Of a DNA stretch of 64,000 bases, positions 48,048-58,390 are shown piece after piece. The number at the start of each line of letters is the position of its first letter. The first letter of the stretch is position 1. The notes below the pieces were generated by a model. The model did no database searches, had not been told where the DNA came from, and was given only the letters and a program-made list of their open reading frames with translations. The translations under genes and the position numbers were made by a program. This DNA comes from Staphylococcus pettenkoferi (GTDB taxonomy: Bacteria; Bacillota; Bacilli; Staphylococcales; Staphylococcaceae): contig NZ_JANSKK010000002.1 of assembly GCF_026659735.1 (NCBI RefSeq), positions 372,001-436,000 on the forward strand, given 5' to 3'.

Positions 48048-48062
48048 CATATTCAGAAAATT
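48048..48062. promoter_or_regulatory. CodY-like box in argG leader
   Basis: CATATTCAGAAAATT matches 13 of 15 positions of AATTTTCWGAAAATT and lies between the -10 and the ribosome site, where binding would block transcription. Confidence 0.5.
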
Positions 48063-48081
48063 AATAAACGAGGTGTTCGAC

Positions 48082-49284
48082 ATGAAAGATAAAATTGTAT
48101 TAGCGTATTCAGGTGGTTTAGATACAAGCGTAGCAGTACATTGGTTAATCGAGAAAGGTTATGACGTCGTTGCTTGTTGTTTAGACGTTGGGGAAGGTAA
48201 AGATCTCGACGTTGTACATCAAAAAGCATTGGACATGGGCGCAGTTGAATGTCATATCATCGACGCGACAGAAGAATTCACAGAGGACTATGTAAGTTAT
48301 GCCATCAAAGGTAACTTACAATACGAAAATACGTATCCTCTTGTTTCTGCATTATCTCGTCCGCTTATTTCTAAAAAGCTCGTAGAAATTGCAGAAAAAA
48401 CAAATGCAATCGGTATCGCACATGGTTGTACAGGTAAAGGTAACGACCAAGTACGTTTCGAAGTGGCTATCAAAGCACTTAACCCTAACTTGAAAGCTTT
48501 CGCGCCAGTTAGAGAATGGGGCTGGAGCCGTGAAGAAGAAATCGAGTATGCGAAGAAACATGATATTCCATTACCAATTGAACAAGATTCTCCATACTCA
48601 ATCGACCAGAACTTATGGGGCAGAGCAAACGAATGCGGTATCCTTGAAGATCCATATGCAGCTCCTCCAGAAGATGCATTCGACTTAACTAATGCGCCAG
48701 AAGATGCGCCAGACGAAGCGGAAGAAATCGTGATTCACTTTGAAGAAGGTTTACCTGTTTCACTTAACGACAAGAAGATGTCTTTAACTGACATGATTCT
48801 TCACTTAAACAAATTAGCTGGTAAACATGGTGTCGGCAGAATCGACCATGTTGAGAACCGTCTCGTAGGTATTAAATCAAGAGAGGTTTACGAAACACCA
48901 GCTGCAGAAGTCATCCAAACTGCGCACAGAGCGTTAGAAACAATTACGTTAACGAAAGATGTGGCGCATTTTAAACCAGTCATTGAGAAACAATTCTCTG
49001 AACAAATCTACAACGGTTTATGGTTCTCACCATTAAGCGATAGCTTAAAAGTCTTCATCGACAGTACACAAACTTACGTGACTGGTGATGTACGTGTGAA
49101 ACTTTACAAAGGTAATGTCACAGTGAATGGTCGTCAATCTCCTTACACTTTATATAATGAAAAATTAGCAACATACACGAAAGACGATGCCTTCAACCAA
49201 GAAGCAGCAGTTGGCTTTATCGATATCTTCGGCTTACCAACACAAGTGAACTCAATGTTGCACGGAGGTTATAGCAATGAGTAA
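48082..49284 (+). CDS. argG: Argininosuccinate synthase
   Basis: ATP-dependent joining of citrulline and aspartate to argininosuccinate, the penultimate step of arginine synthesis. The protein is 400 aa. The N-type ATP-pyrophosphatase P-loop AYSGGLDTS (8-16) and the [13 protein letters not shown] motif are intact. The frame is open 72 codons further upstream, but GAGGTG lies 6 nt before the ATG at 48082 and the family N-terminus [12 protein letters not shown] starts there. It overlaps argH by 8 bp (ribosome site GGAGGT inside the argG end), so the two are translationally coupled. Confidence 0.97.
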   Translation: MKDKIVLAYSGGLDTSVAVHWLIEKGYDVVACCLDVGEGKDLDVVHQKALDMGAVECHIIDATEEFTEDYVSYAIKGNLQYENTYPLVSALSRPLISKKLVEIAEKTNAIGIAHGCTGKGNDQVRFEVAIKALNPNLKAFAPVREWGWSREEEIEYAKKHDIPLPIEQDSPYSIDQNLWGRANECGILEDPYAAPPEDAFDLTNAPEDAPDEAEEIVIHFEEGLPVSLNDKKMSLTDMILHLNKLAGKHGVGRIDHVENRLVGIKSREVYETPAAEVIQTAHRALETITLTKDVAHFKPVIEKQFSEQIYNGLWFSPLSDSLKVFIDSTQTYVTGDVRVKLYKGNVTVNGRQSPYTLYNEKLATYTKDDAFNQEAAVGFIDIFGLPTQVNSMLHGGYSNE

Positions 49285-50650
49285 GAAAGCTTGGGGTGGC
49301 AGATTTAGTGAGACACCCGAGGAATGGGTGGATGCGTTTAACGCGTCCATCCATTTCGATCAAACTTTGATTGATTATGATGTCGAAGGTAGTATTGCGC
49401 ATGCCACAATGTTAGCTGAACAAGGCATTATTACAGAAGAGGATAGCCAAGCGATTATTGAAGGTCTCAAAGGCATTCAGAAAGATTATCATGATGGCAA
49501 GATGTCTTGGGATGTCAGTCTTGAAGATATCCATCTCAATATTGAACACGAGCTCATCCAACGTATTGGTGAAGCTGGCGGACGTCTGCATACGGGACGT
49601 AGCAGAAACGACCAAATCGCAACAGATATGCACTTATATACGAAGACAGAAGTTAAAGCCATTATGGAAATGGTTCGTAAATTACAAGAAACGATTGTGA
49701 ATATTGCCGATCAGCATGTAGAAACGATTATGCCAGGCTATACGCATCTTCAACGTGCGCAGCCTATTTCATTCGCGCATCACATTCTTACGTATTACTG
49801 GATGTTACAACGTGACTACAGTCGTTTCGAAGATAGTTTGGCACGTATCGATATGTCACCACTCGGTGCAGCAGCCTTAAGCGGTACAACTTACCCTATC
49901 GACCGTCACCGCACACAAGAACTGCTCGATTTCGGTTCATTGTATGAAAATAGTCTCGATGCTGTCAGTGATCGTGATTACATTGTAGAAACATTGCATA
50001 ATATTTCATTAACGATGGTACACCTCTCCCGTTTTGCTGAAGAAATCATCTTCTGGTCTAGCGAAGAAGCGAAATTCGTCACACTTTCTGATGCATTCTC
50101 AACAGGGTCATCAATTATGCCTCAGAAGAAGAATCCAGATATGGCAGAACTGATTAGAGGTAAAGTAGGTAGAACGACTGGTCACCTCATGAGTATGTTA
50201 GTGACTTTAAAAGGTCTCCCTCTCGCCTACAATAAAGATATGCAAGAAGATAAAGAAGGCTTATTTGATGCTGTGCGCACTATCAAAGGTAGTTTACGTA
50301 TCTTTGAAGGTATGTTGAGCACGATGACAGTTAATGTCGATCACTTACAAGACGAAGTCACGCACGACTTTTCAAACGCAACAGAACTTGCCGATTATCT
50401 CGTTTCAAAAGACGTACCATTCCGTAAAGCGCATGAAATCGTAGGTCAAATCGTCCTATCATGCACACAACAAGGTATTTATTTACTCGATGTGCCGCTT
50501 GAAGAATACCAACAAGCACATCCTGCGATCGAAAGTGATATTTATGATTATTTAAGACCTGAAAGTTGTGTGAAACGTCGTACAAGTTATGGCTCTACTG
50601 GCCAAGAAGCCGTACGTCAACAACTCAAACATATTAAAGCGAATATGTAA
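49277..50650 (+). CDS. argH: Argininosuccinate lyase
   Basis: Splits argininosuccinate to arginine and fumarate, the last step of arginine synthesis; fumarase/aspartase superfamily homotetramer. The protein is 457 aa. The superfamily signature [12 protein letters not shown] is at residues 277-288 with the catalytic serine loop; [13 protein letters not shown] and [12 protein letters not shown] are also intact. It overlaps argG and is followed by argF after 27 bp. Confidence 0.97.
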   Translation: MSKKAWGGRFSETPEEWVDAFNASIHFDQTLIDYDVEGSIAHATMLAEQGIITEEDSQAIIEGLKGIQKDYHDGKMSWDVSLEDIHLNIEHELIQRIGEAGGRLHTGRSRNDQIATDMHLYTKTEVKAIMEMVRKLQETIVNIADQHVETIMPGYTHLQRAQPISFAHHILTYYWMLQRDYSRFEDSLARIDMSPLGAAALSGTTYPIDRHRTQELLDFGSLYENSLDAVSDRDYIVETLHNISLTMVHLSRFAEEIIFWSSEEAKFVTLSDAFSTGSSIMPQKKNPDMAELIRGKVGRTTGHLMSMLVTLKGLPLAYNKDMQEDKEGLFDAVRTIKGSLRIFEGMLSTMTVNVDHLQDEVTHDFSNATELADYLVSKDVPFRKAHEIVGQIVLSCTQQGIYLLDVPLEEYQQAHPAIESDIYDYLRPESCVKRRTSYGSTGQEAVRQQLKHIKANM

Positions 50651-50677
50651 TCTATTGTTATAGAAAGGGGGATGATG

Positions 50678-51685
50678 ATGTCTGACATTCCAACTCACCT
50701 TAACTTAACCGGCCAATCATTCTTGAAAGAAAGCGATTATACGCGAGAAGATCTCAACCGTCTCATCGATATGGCTATCGACTTGAAACAGAAGAAACAA
50801 GACGGTGAAGCGCATACTTATCTTCAGAATAAAAATATCGCCCTACTCTTTGAGAAGAGTTCAACGCGTACACGTGCTGCCTTCACTGTTGCAGCGAATG
50901 ATCTCGGAGCGAATGTGGAATATTTAAATAAAAATGATCTCCAATTAGGTCAGAAAGAATCAATTAAAGACACTGCGCTTGTACTCGGCCGCTTATTTGA
51001 TGGCATCGCTTACCGTGGCTATGCACATACGAATGTTGAAACACTTGCGAAGTATGCCAATATTCCAATTTGGAATGGCCTTACCAATGAATGGCACCCT
51101 ACGCAATCACTCGCAGACTTCATGACGATGAAAGAGCATTTCGACACGTTAGAAGATCTCACAGTAACCTATCTTGGCGATGGACGGAACAACGTGGCGC
51201 GCTCTTTAATGATTGCAGCGGCGATATTAGGTGTGAACATTCGCATCTGCGCTCCTACAGCACTCCAACCGGATACAGAGACTGTCGAGTTAGCGCGTCA
51301 ATTTGCTGAACAACATGGTTCTGAAGTATCTATTATGACTGACCCGCATTCAGCTGTGAAACAGGCTGATGTCTTGTATACTGACGTTTGGGTATCTATG
51401 GGTGAAGAAGAACATTTCGAAGAACGTCTTGATATGTTACAAGCTTATCAAGTTAACGAGGAGTTACTTCAAGCTACTGGTAAAAAGGACACGATCTTCT
51501 TACATTGTCTTCCCGCCTTTCATAATACAGAGACTTCTTATGGCCAAGAGATTGCGCAGAAATACGGTATTGAAGAAATGGAAGTTACAGATCAAGTCTT
51601 CTACAGTGACAGTTCCAAAGTCTTTGACCAAGCAGAAAATCGCTTGCATACGATTAAAGCAGTCATCTTAGCTTCGATGAAATAA
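50678..51685 (+). CDS. argF: Ornithine carbamoyltransferase
   Basis: Converts ornithine plus carbamoyl phosphate to citrulline. The protein is 335 aa, with the carbamoyl-phosphate motif SSTRTR (61-66) and the ornithine motif HCLPAFHN present. Three consecutive ATGs follow AAAGGGGG; the third (50678) has the best spacing. Its place right after argGH makes a complete citrulline-to-arginine block and argues for an anabolic (ArgF) rather than arginine-deiminase (ArcB) role, as no arcA, arcC or arcD is adjacent. The sequence alone does not fully separate the two types. Confidence 0.93.
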   Translation: MSDIPTHLNLTGQSFLKESDYTREDLNRLIDMAIDLKQKKQDGEAHTYLQNKNIALLFEKSSTRTRAAFTVAANDLGANVEYLNKNDLQLGQKESIKDTALVLGRLFDGIAYRGYAHTNVETLAKYANIPIWNGLTNEWHPTQSLADFMTMKEHFDTLEDLTVTYLGDGRNNVARSLMIAAAILGVNIRICAPTALQPDTETVELARQFAEQHGSEVSIMTDPHSAVKQADVLYTDVWVSMGEEEHFEERLDMLQAYQVNEELLQATGKKDTIFLHCLPAFHNTETSYGQEIAQKYGIEEMEVTDQVFYSDSSKVFDQAENRLHTIKAVILASMK

Positions 51686-51745
51686 GCTCGATTACGGGAC
51701 TTTGTAAGATGAGCGTCTTCCAATCAGTGCTATTTTAAAGAAAAT

Positions 51746-51838
51746 GCAGTCGTTGTCTGTACTTGTGATAGCTGGCGCTGTCCCAAGTACTAGTCATCTT
51801 TGCGGGGGTGAGACAACGAAATCATAGATTTCTGTGCA
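51746..51838 (+). repeat. Family A double-hairpin repeat, copy A7
   Basis: Plus-strand copy after argF. Hairpin 1 has arms GTACTTG/CAAGTAC (7 bp exact). Hairpin 2 begins GGGGGTGAGAC but its 3' arm is replaced (GTGCATTATC). First unit of a pair with A8 (152 bp apart). Confidence 0.8.
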
Positions 51839-51897
51839 TTATCTTATTAGCACAGAAAGAATGACTCAGATACTATTTGGCCTATTTTTACAATTTC

Positions 51898-51999
51898 GCA
51901 GTAGCTGTCTGACTTCATAATGGCTTTCGCTTTTATGAAGTCTAGACATCCTTGCGGGGGTGAGACAACGAAATCGGAGATTTCTGTCTCACTCCCCCT
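51898..51999 (+). repeat. Family A double-hairpin repeat, copy A8
   Basis: The most complete copy. Hairpin 1 is ACTTCATAA/TTATGAAGT. Hairpin 2 is GGGGGTGAGAC-aac-GAAATC-gga-GATTTC-t-GTCTCACTCCCCC, with 11 outer and 6 inner pairs. Plus strand, in the argF direction. Confidence 0.88.
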
Positions 52000-52046
52000 C
52001 GAACACTTACGTAATAATATAAATTAATTTTTCACCTGAATACGAC

Positions 52047-52091
52047 AAAAGGTTCAACTTGAAAATCAATCTTCAAGTTGAACCTTTTTTT
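52047..52091. terminator. Terminator between argF and gudB
   Basis: AAAGGTTCAACTTGAA-aatcaatc-TTCAAGTTGAACCTTT, a 16-bp exact stem with seven T's on the plus strand and AAAA on the left. It can serve both converging genes. Confidence 0.88.
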
Positions 52092-52124
52092 AATATATTG
52101 AAAGTTATAATCTTGAGTTAAAGC

Positions 52125-53369
52125 TTACGCCCAACCACGGTAACGTGCAGCTTCAGCAGTACGTTTAAGACCAACGATATAAGCTGCTAAACGCATATCA
52201 ATCTTACGGTTTTGAGACAATTCATAGATCGTATCAAATGCAGTTGTTAATTTTTCACGCATTTTTTCATTAACTTCATCTTCTGACCAGTAATAACCTT
52301 GGTTATTCTGAACCCATTCGAAGTAAGATACTGTTACGCCACCTGCACTCGCTAATACGTCTGGTACGAGTAATACATCACGTTCAGTTAAGATACGTGT
52401 TGCTTCAGGTGTTGTTGGACCATTGGCAGCTTCAACAACGATATCTGCTTTAATATCGTTTGCATTGTCAGCTGTAATTTGATTTGCGATTGCTGCAGGA
52501 ACTAAGATATCGCAATCAATTTCAAATAATTCTTTATTAGAAATAGTGTCGTCAAATAAGTTTGTTACTGTACCGAAGCTGTCTCTACGATCGAGTAGAT
52601 AATCAATATCTAAGCCTTCAGGATCATGTAACGCACCGTAAGCATCAGAAATACCTACAATTTTAGCACCTAAGTCATATAAGAACTTAGCTAAGAAACT
52701 ACCTGCGTTACCGAAACCTTGGATAACTACGCGAGAATCTTTGATTTCTCTACCTCTACGTTTCGCCGCTTGTTCAATTGCGATAACTACGCCTAATGCA
52801 GTTGAACGGTCACGGCCTTGAGAACCGCCGAGTACAATAGGTTTACCTGTGATGAATCCTGGTGAATTAAATTTATCTAGTGAACTATATTCGTCCATCA
52901 TCCATGCCATGATTTGAGAGTTTGTAAATACGTCTGGTGCTGGGATGTCTTTCGTAGGGCCTACGAATTGTGAAATCGCACGTACGTAACCACGAGATAG
53001 ACGTTCAACCTCATGAATACTCATTTCACGTGGGTCACAGATGATACCGCCTTTACCACCGCCGTATGGTAAGTCGACAATCCCACATTTCAATGTCATC
53101 CACATTGAAAGTGCTTTAACTTCTTCTTCGTCAACATCTGGGTGGAAACGTACCCCACCTTTCGTTGGACCAACAGCGTCATTATGCTGTGCACGATAAC
53201 CAGTAAAAGTCTTTACAGAGCCATCGTCCATGCGTACAGGTATACGGACTTGTAAGAATCTTAAAGGTTCTTTAATTAAGTCGTACATACCGTCGTCAAA
53301 ACCTAATTTATGCAATGCTTCTTTAATAATTTGTTGCGTAGAAGTCACTAAATTATTATTTTCAGTCAT
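52125..53369 (-). CDS. gudB: NAD-specific glutamate dehydrogenase
   Basis: Catabolic oxidative deamination of glutamate to 2-oxoglutarate and ammonium, feeding the TCA cycle. The protein is 414 aa (hexameric GDH family). The glutamate-binding loop DLPYGGGKGGIICDP contains catalytic Lys106; the GPTKGGVRFHP and Rossmann IQGFGNAGS motifs are intact. No duplication like the inactive gudB of laboratory B. subtilis is visible. It lies downstream of rocD on the same strand but has its own promoter with an overlapping cre-like site, so glucose repression is likely. Confidence 0.96.
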   Translation of the reverse strand: MTENNNLVTSTQQIIKEALHKLGFDDGMYDLIKEPLRFLQVRIPVRMDDGSVKTFTGYRAQHNDAVGPTKGGVRFHPDVDEEEVKALSMWMTLKCGIVDLPYGGGKGGIICDPREMSIHEVERLSRGYVRAISQFVGPTKDIPAPDVFTNSQIMAWMMDEYSSLDKFNSPGFITGKPIVLGGSQGRDRSTALGVVIAIEQAAKRRGREIKDSRVVIQGFGNAGSFLAKFLYDLGAKIVGISDAYGALHDPEGLDIDYLLDRRDSFGTVTNLFDDTISNKELFEIDCDILVPAAIANQITADNANDIKADIVVEAANGPTTPEATRILTERDVLLVPDVLASAGGVTVSYFEWVQNNQGYYWSEDEVNEKMREKLTTAFDTIYELSQNRKIDMRLAAYIVGLKRTAEAARYRGWA

Positions 53370-53397
53370 GATTCATTTCGCCTCTTTTTCGTAACAA

Positions 53398-53411
53398 TGA
53401 TTTCGCTTTCA
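53398..53411. promoter_or_regulatory. CcpA cre site at gudB
   Basis: Minus-strand TGAAAGCGAAATCA fits the cre consensus TGWAANCGNTNWCA except at one base. It lies just downstream of the gudB -10, at the expected transcription start, a position typical for repression. Confidence 0.65.
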
Positions 53412-53416
53412 TGGTA

Positions 53417-53444
53417 ATTGTAACATAAGTTATAGCTTTTTAAA
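53417..53444 (-). promoter_or_regulatory. gudB promoter
   Basis: Minus strand TTTAAA (53439-53444), 16-nt spacer, TACAAT (53417-53422). Confidence 0.55.
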
Positions 53445-53480
53445 GACTCAGACTGTAGACAAATGAATTAAGTTGTTCTA

Positions 53481-53525
53481 CCTCTGAAATCGTGCATCAA
53501 AAGTACAATTTCAGAGGCATTTTTA
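53481..53525. terminator. Hairpin between rocD and gudB
   Basis: CCTCTGAAAT...ATTTCAGAGG, a 10-bp exact stem. T's (CATTTTTA) follow only on the plus strand, where no gene ends; on the rocD strand the U-tract is missing, so it may attenuate rather than stop rocD read-through. Confidence 0.45.
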
Positions 53526-53611
53526 TCACTTAATTTTTATCATTGCTACAGCCTGATGTTAGAAAATGATACTATTTTGAACTCAATAACTAGAATTCTT
53601 ATTCAGAAGTA

Positions 53612-54805
53612 TTATTGTGCAAAGACTTTCTTCACTTTATCGATAGCAAAGTCTAATTCTTCTTTAGAAATGATAAGTGGTGGTGCGAAACGGATAACAG
53701 TGTCATGTGTTTCTTTACATAAGAGACCTTCTTCTTTTAAGCGTTCACAGTAAGGTCTTGCACTTTCGTGTAATTCGATACCGATAAATAATCCGCGACC
53801 TCTTACTTCTTTGATAACTGGATTATCAATTTTTTCTAATTCAGCTTTTAAGTATTCACCTAACTCTCTTGAACGACCTGCTAAATCTTCATCGATAAGT
53901 ACGTCGATCGCAGCCATTGATACTGCACAAGCGAGTGGGTTACCACCGAATGTTGAACCATGAGAGCCTGGAGTGAATACGCCTAATACTTCTTCATCAG
54001 CGAGCACGACTGAAATAGGAAGCACACCGCCACCTAATGCTTTACCTAAGATGTAAACGTCTGGTTTCACGTCATCCCAGTCTGTAGCGAAGAGTTTACC
54101 TGAACGGCAAAGTCCTGCTTGAATTTCGTCAGCAATGAATAATACATTGTGTTCGTCACATAGTTCTCTGATTTCTTTCAAGTAACCTTCTGGTGGTACG
54201 TTAATACCTGCTTCACCTTGGATAGGTTCGATAAGCACAGCTGCAGTGTTTTCATTGATAGCTTGTTTCACTTGTTCGATATCACCAAAGTCTACTTTAC
54301 GGAATCCATCTAATAATGGGCCGTAACCACGTTGATATTCCTTTTCAGAAGAAAGTGAAACTGGTGCCATTGTACGACCGTGGAAGTTACCATTGAACGC
54401 GATGATTTCAGCTTTGTCTGGTTCAATTTGTTTCTTCTCATAAGCCCAACGACGCGCTGCTTTCAATGCAGTTTCCACCGCTTCAGCACCTGTGTTCATT
54501 GGTAAAGCTTTCTCTTTACCTGCTAATTTACAAATCTTTTCATACCAGTCACCTAAGTTATCACTGTGGAATGCACGTGATACGAGTGTTGCTTTCTCAG
54601 CTTGATCTTTCAATGCTTGAATGATCTTAGGGTGTCTATGACCTTGGTTCACTGCTGAGTATGCTGATAACATATCCATGTATTTATTACCTTCAGGGTC
54701 TTTCACCCATACCCCTTCAGCTTCAGAAATGACGATTGGTAGTGGCACGTAGTTATGCGCACCATAATGATTTGTTTTTTCAATGATTTCTTCTGTTTTT
54801 GTCAT
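53612..54805 (-). CDS. rocD: Ornithine aminotransferase
   Basis: PLP enzyme converting ornithine and 2-oxoglutarate to glutamate-5-semialdehyde and glutamate. The protein is 397 aa, class III aminotransferase. PLP lysine Lys255 is in [10 protein letters not shown], the phosphate loop is NTGAEAVE and Asp226 is in [18 protein letters not shown] precedes the ATG. It sits between rocA and gudB: its semialdehyde product is the substrate of RocA and the glutamate goes to GudB. Confidence 0.95.
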   Translation of the reverse strand: MTKTEEIIEKTNHYGAHNYVPLPIVISEAEGVWVKDPEGNKYMDMLSAYSAVNQGHRHPKIIQALKDQAEKATLVSRAFHSDNLGDWYEKICKLAGKEKALPMNTGAEAVETALKAARRWAYEKKQIEPDKAEIIAFNGNFHGRTMAPVSLSSEKEYQRGYGPLLDGFRKVDFGDIEQVKQAINENTAAVLIEPIQGEAGINVPPEGYLKEIRELCDEHNVLFIADEIQAGLCRSGKLFATDWDDVKPDVYILGKALGGGVLPISVVLADEEVLGVFTPGSHGSTFGGNPLACAVSMAAIDVLIDEDLAGRSRELGEYLKAELEKIDNPVIKEVRGRGLFIGIELHESARPYCERLKEEGLLCKETHDTVIRFAPPLIISKEELDFAIDKVKKVFAQ

Positions 54806-54998
54806 GATATCTCCCCTTTGTATATATTTTTAGGAAATAAATCCTAATTGATTAGTTATCCTTAGCATAACTTATTTAGTGCATAACTGAAACTATTTTA
54901 TAAAAATAAGTTTACTCTTATTTAACATTATATTGAGTCAATATCCGTTGATGCTTGGCGCGCTTGAGGTTCATGAATTTTGAAAAATGCAAAAAATA

Positions 54999-56543
54999 TT
55001 ATAAGTGTTCTGACACGGTACGTCCTTGCATGTGTAGAACGAGATAATCTGGGCCGCCTGCTTTCGAATCAGTACCTGACATTTTAAAGCCACCAAATGG
55101 TTGATAGCCTACGACTGCACCGGTACATCCTCTATTAAAATACAAGTTACCTACCTTGAAATCACGACGTGCCTGTTCAAGTTTCAGACGATTATTTGAA
55201 ATTACTGCACCTGTTAAACCATATTCTGTCGCATTCGCAAACTGAATCGCTTGGTCGAAGTCTTGCGCTTTCGTAAACCCAACCACAGGGCCGAAGATTT
55301 CTTCCTGCATCACGCGAGCATCATAAGCGAGATCTGCGAAGACTGTCGGATGTACGAAATTACCAACTGTTTCTTCAGTATGACCACCAATCACTAAGCG
55401 ACCTTCTTCTTTACCAATTTCGATATAATTTTTGATCTTATCTAATGATTTCTGATCAATTACAGGCCCCATAAAGTTACGGTAATCACTCGCATCGCCT
55501 ACCGTTAATTGTTCGGTGCGAGCTTTCACACGCTCAAGCAACTCATCATAGATTCCCTCTACTGCAATAACACGTGAGCAAGCGGAACATTTCTGACCAG
55601 AGAAACCAAATGCGGAATGAATGATCGCGTCTGTGGCTGTATCTAAGTTTGCCTCGTCATCAACGACAATCGTGTCTTTACCACCCATTTCAGCAATGAC
55701 ACGTTTCATATGATACTGCCCATCTTGAATTTGTGCCGCACGTTGCATAATATCTGTGCCTACACGTTTAGAGCCAGTAAATGAAATCAATCCTACATCT
55801 TTATGTTCAACTAGGAAATCACCGATGTCTGCAGAGGAGCCTGGAATCCAGTTCACTACGCCTTTCGGTAATCCTGCTTCTTCAAGTACTTTCATAAATT
55901 TATACGATACTACTGGCGTATTGGAAGACGGTTTGAGTAAGACCGTGTTACCTGTAACCACTGGCGCTACTGTAGTTCCTGCCATAATCGCTAAGGCAAA
56001 GTTCCACGGTGAAATGACGACGCTCACGCCGATAGGTAAATAATCATATTGGTTGTATTCACCTGGACGACTTTCAACAGGTTTACCATCTTTCAAACGC
56101 AACATTTCACGTCCATAGTATTCCATAAAGTCAATTGCTTCCGCAGTATCTGCATCCGCTTCTTTCCAAGGTTTACCGCCTTCTTTAGTGAGCCATGCAG
56201 AGAATTCATGTTTACGACGTCTGGTAATCGCGGCGGCTCTGAAGAGAATGTTCGCACGTGTTTCTGGTGCCACATTACGCCAAGTTTCGAATGCATCTTT
56301 CGCCGCTTCAACCGCTTGTTCCGCGTGTTCTTGAGTGGCTTTCGACACATAACCAATCGTTTCTTCACGTTTCGACGGGTTATAGGAGCGTGTTGTGTCA
56401 TCAGTGAAGATACGCTCGCCATTAATAATCAAAGGGTACGTTTGTCCAAGCTCTTGTTCTACTTTGGCTAAAGCTTGGTGATACGCTTCGATATTGTCTT
56501 TGTTGCTGAAATCTGTAAAAGGTTCGTGTTTGTACGGAATCAT
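54999..56543 (-). CDS. rocA: L-glutamate gamma-semialdehyde (P5C) dehydrogenase
   Basis: Oxidises glutamate-5-semialdehyde (pyrroline-5-carboxylate) to glutamate with NAD+, the shared last step of proline and arginine catabolism. The protein is 514 aa, aldehyde dehydrogenase superfamily, monofunctional (no PutA proline dehydrogenase domain). Glu285 (AEMGGKD) and Cys319 (GQKCSACSR) are the catalytic pair. First gene of the rocA-rocD-gudB block, all on one strand; the 190-bp gap to rocD lacks a clear terminator. In S. aureus, as I recall, rocA lies elsewhere, so the three-gene grouping is a point of difference. Confidence 0.95.
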   Translation of the reverse strand: MIPYKHEPFTDFSNKDNIEAYHQALAKVEQELGQTYPLIINGERIFTDDTTRSYNPSKREETIGYVSKATQEHAEQAVEAAKDAFETWRNVAPETRANILFRAAAITRRRKHEFSAWLTKEGGKPWKEADADTAEAIDFMEYYGREMLRLKDGKPVESRPGEYNQYDYLPIGVSVVISPWNFALAIMAGTTVAPVVTGNTVLLKPSSNTPVVSYKFMKVLEEAGLPKGVVNWIPGSSADIGDFLVEHKDVGLISFTGSKRVGTDIMQRAAQIQDGQYHMKRVIAEMGGKDTIVVDDEANLDTATDAIIHSAFGFSGQKCSACSRVIAVEGIYDELLERVKARTEQLTVGDASDYRNFMGPVIDQKSLDKIKNYIEIGKEEGRLVIGGHTEETVGNFVHPTVFADLAYDARVMQEEIFGPVVGFTKAQDFDQAIQFANATEYGLTGAVISNNRLKLEQARRDFKVGNLYFNRGCTGAVVGYQPFGGFKMSGTDSKAGGPDYLVLHMQGRTVSEHL

Positions 56544-56582
56544 AGTTGAGTCCCCCTCTGTTGTATTTTGAAAACCCTTACA

Positions 56583-56611
56583 TATATAATGACATGATTC
56601 GTGTAAAACAA
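56583..56611 (-). promoter_or_regulatory. Possible rocA promoter
   Basis: Minus strand TTGTTT (56606-56611), 17-nt spacer, TATATA (56583-56588). The rest of the 350-bp spacer up to 56823 shows only AT-rich DNA. Confidence 0.4.
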
Positions 56612-56823
56612 CAAGAGAATAGTTATAGAGGGCTGTAATTCAATTTTATGAGGTTATTCGAGGCACGAAATATCGAACAAAATGGGGTTATTGAGGGATG
56701 TTTTTAGGCTGATATTCAATAATGTTTATCTGTGAGAATAAGAAATAAGGTCGAAGAAAAGTTAAGAGGTGTTCTTACTCTTTTAAATGAAGTGCGGATT
56801 GTAACCACCCTATATATAATAAT

Positions 56824-56859
56824 CCCCCTCGTAATCATCAAGTCGAGTACTACGAGGGG
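56824..56859 (-). terminator. Terminator of the OYE gene
   Basis: CCCCTCGTA/TACGAGGGG 9-bp stem followed on the minus strand by GATTATTAT; the U-tract is interrupted. Confidence 0.65.
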
Positions 56860-56890
56860 AACGATATTGATTTTATATTTTACCTATAAA

Positions 56891-58024
56891 TTATTTGCCG
56901 TCAGTACGTGGAAGTGGATAGAATCCATCATCAAACTGCTTCCATAATTTCGGTGGCAAGTTGTGACGATCTTCGCGGTCAGGATCATATTGTGAAATAA
57001 TCTCGTCTGTGCGACCATCTTTAATCTTCTCAACAAATCGATAGTCCAAGAGAATTTCTCTACCTAACGCGATGAGCTCAACGTTACCAGATTGAATCGC
57101 TTTCAGCGCATCTTCTGCTGTAAAGATTGAACCGATACCGATGAGCGGCATCTTGCCGTCAATCCATTTATGCAAGAGTTCAACACGCTGAATATCTTTG
57201 TACTTACCTTCACGTGTTGGAGATTCAATATCCATCAATGATGCGTGAAGATAATCTAACGGTTTCTCAATGAGCGCTTTCACGAGTTGTTCTGTGATTT
57301 CCATTGAGATTCCTGGAGATTCAGGTTCCTCTGGTGAAAAACGATAGCCGACGATAAAGTCATCATCTGCATGTTGCTGAACTGTTTGTGTTACTTCGTC
57401 TACAACACGCATTGGGAAAAGTAAGTGATCTTCACCCCATTGGTCGTCTCTGCGATTATAATAAGGTGACACAAATTGATGAATGAGGTAGTGGTTCGCA
57501 CCATGAATTTCGACACCATCAAATCCTGCTTCAATCACACGACGTGTCGCTTCCCCAAAATCTTTAATTGTCTGTTCGATTTCTTCTTCTGTAATTGGAC
57601 GTGCATGGTGTTCTTTCGGATCACCGAAACTTTTCAGATCAATTTCAGAAGGTGCTACAACATCTCCATCTGGAGTGAGTTGCGGTAAAGCTTGAGCTCC
57701 GCCATGATGAATTTGAACAATGGCTTTAGCACCATTCTCTTTCATTGCTTGCGCAAGACGTTTTAAGCCATCCATATTTGAGTCATGTGCTACTGAGGGT
57801 TGTCCTGGGAAGGCTTTCCCTACGTCATTGACATTACTTGCTGCACTGATAGCTAGACCTACATCTTTAGAACGTTGACGCATGTAATCAATTTCGACAT
57901 CAGAAATTGAGCCATCATCATTTGAAGAGACATGCGTAAGCGGTGCAAGTACAAAGCGATTTCGTATTTCAGCTTGGTTTGGGAATGTTAATGATTCAAA
58001 TAAAGGTTGAAACTTTTGATCCAT
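56891..58024 (-). CDS. Old Yellow Enzyme-family NADH:flavin oxidoreductase
   Basis: A 377-aa FMN-dependent TIM-barrel ene-reductase. FMN/substrate motifs: NRFVLAPLTHVSS, IVQIHHGGAQALP, FDGVEIHGANHYLIHQFVSPYYNRR (the His-Ala-Asn-Tyr site) and GIGSIFTAEDALKAI. The lengthened frame to 58066 is rejected because GGAGG lies 7 nt before the ATG at 58024 and the family protein starts MDQKFQPLFESL. It reduces activated C=C bonds of electrophilic or oxidised compounds in vitro in this family; the native substrate is unknown. The same gene order next to the S1-domain protein is found in S. aureus. Confidence 0.92.
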   Translation of the reverse strand: MDQKFQPLFESLTFPNQAEIRNRFVLAPLTHVSSNDDGSISDVEIDYMRQRSKDVGLAISAASNVNDVGKAFPGQPSVAHDSNMDGLKRLAQAMKENGAKAIVQIHHGGAQALPQLTPDGDVVAPSEIDLKSFGDPKEHHARPITEEEIEQTIKDFGEATRRVIEAGFDGVEIHGANHYLIHQFVSPYYNRRDDQWGEDHLLFPMRVVDEVTQTVQQHADDDFIVGYRFSPEEPESPGISMEITEQLVKALIEKPLDYLHASLMDIESPTREGKYKDIQRVELLHKWIDGKMPLIGIGSIFTAEDALKAIQSGNVELIALGREILLDYRFVEKIKDGRTDEIISQYDPDREDRHNLPPKLWKQFDDGFYPLPRTDGK

Positions 58025-58204
58025 TATGAGACCTCCATCTTGATATTTATATTCATGTGCATACATTTTAACTAATATACTCTACCCGTTAAACTGATTT
58101 GCATAACTTAAGTGACCCAGATTTAAATGAGCAGAGTTTAAGATTTATCTATAAAATATCTGTATTCTTATGTGTTTTCTGCTAAGAAGGAACTTCAACT
58201 ATGT

Positions 58205-58240
58205 TTTCGCAACCATCATAGATTTCTGTTCATTATCTTA
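58205..58240 (+). repeat. Family A repeat, 3' fragment (A11)
   Basis: CATCATAGATTTCTGTTCATTATCTTATTA-type sequence matches the A7 tail (AGATTTCTGTGCATTATC) and the spacer that follows it. It lies about 80 bp before copy A9, like the left half of a decayed pair. Confidence 0.55.
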
Positions 58241-58290
58241 TTATCGTAAAAGAATATACCTCTTTCTGTCTGTCCTATCTTTGTAATTTC

Positions 58291-58390
58291 GCAGTAGCTG
58301 TCTGCACTTGAAATAGCTCGCGCTGTCTCAAGTTCTAGTCAGCCTTGTGGGGGACGCACAACGAAATCTAAGATTTCTGTGCGTCTCCCA
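58291..58390 (+). repeat. Family A double-hairpin repeat, copy A9
   Basis: Plus-strand copy. Hairpin 1 is ACTTGAaA...TCAAGT. Hairpin 2 has stem GGGgGACGCAC/GTGCGTCtCCC around GAAATC/GATTTC, again different in sequence but paired. It lies between the OYE gene and the S1-domain gene, antisense to both. Confidence 0.85.

Noticed and set aside
50678-51685. Catabolic ornithine carbamoyltransferase (arcB) of the arginine deiminase system
   Set aside because: No arcA, arcC, arcD or arginine-responsive regulator adjacent; direct linkage to argGH favours the biosynthetic role.
56049-56471. Open frame of 140 codons, Phe/Arg/Cys-rich, plus strand
   Set aside because: Antisense to rocA in a fixed codon register; composition typical of a shadow frame.
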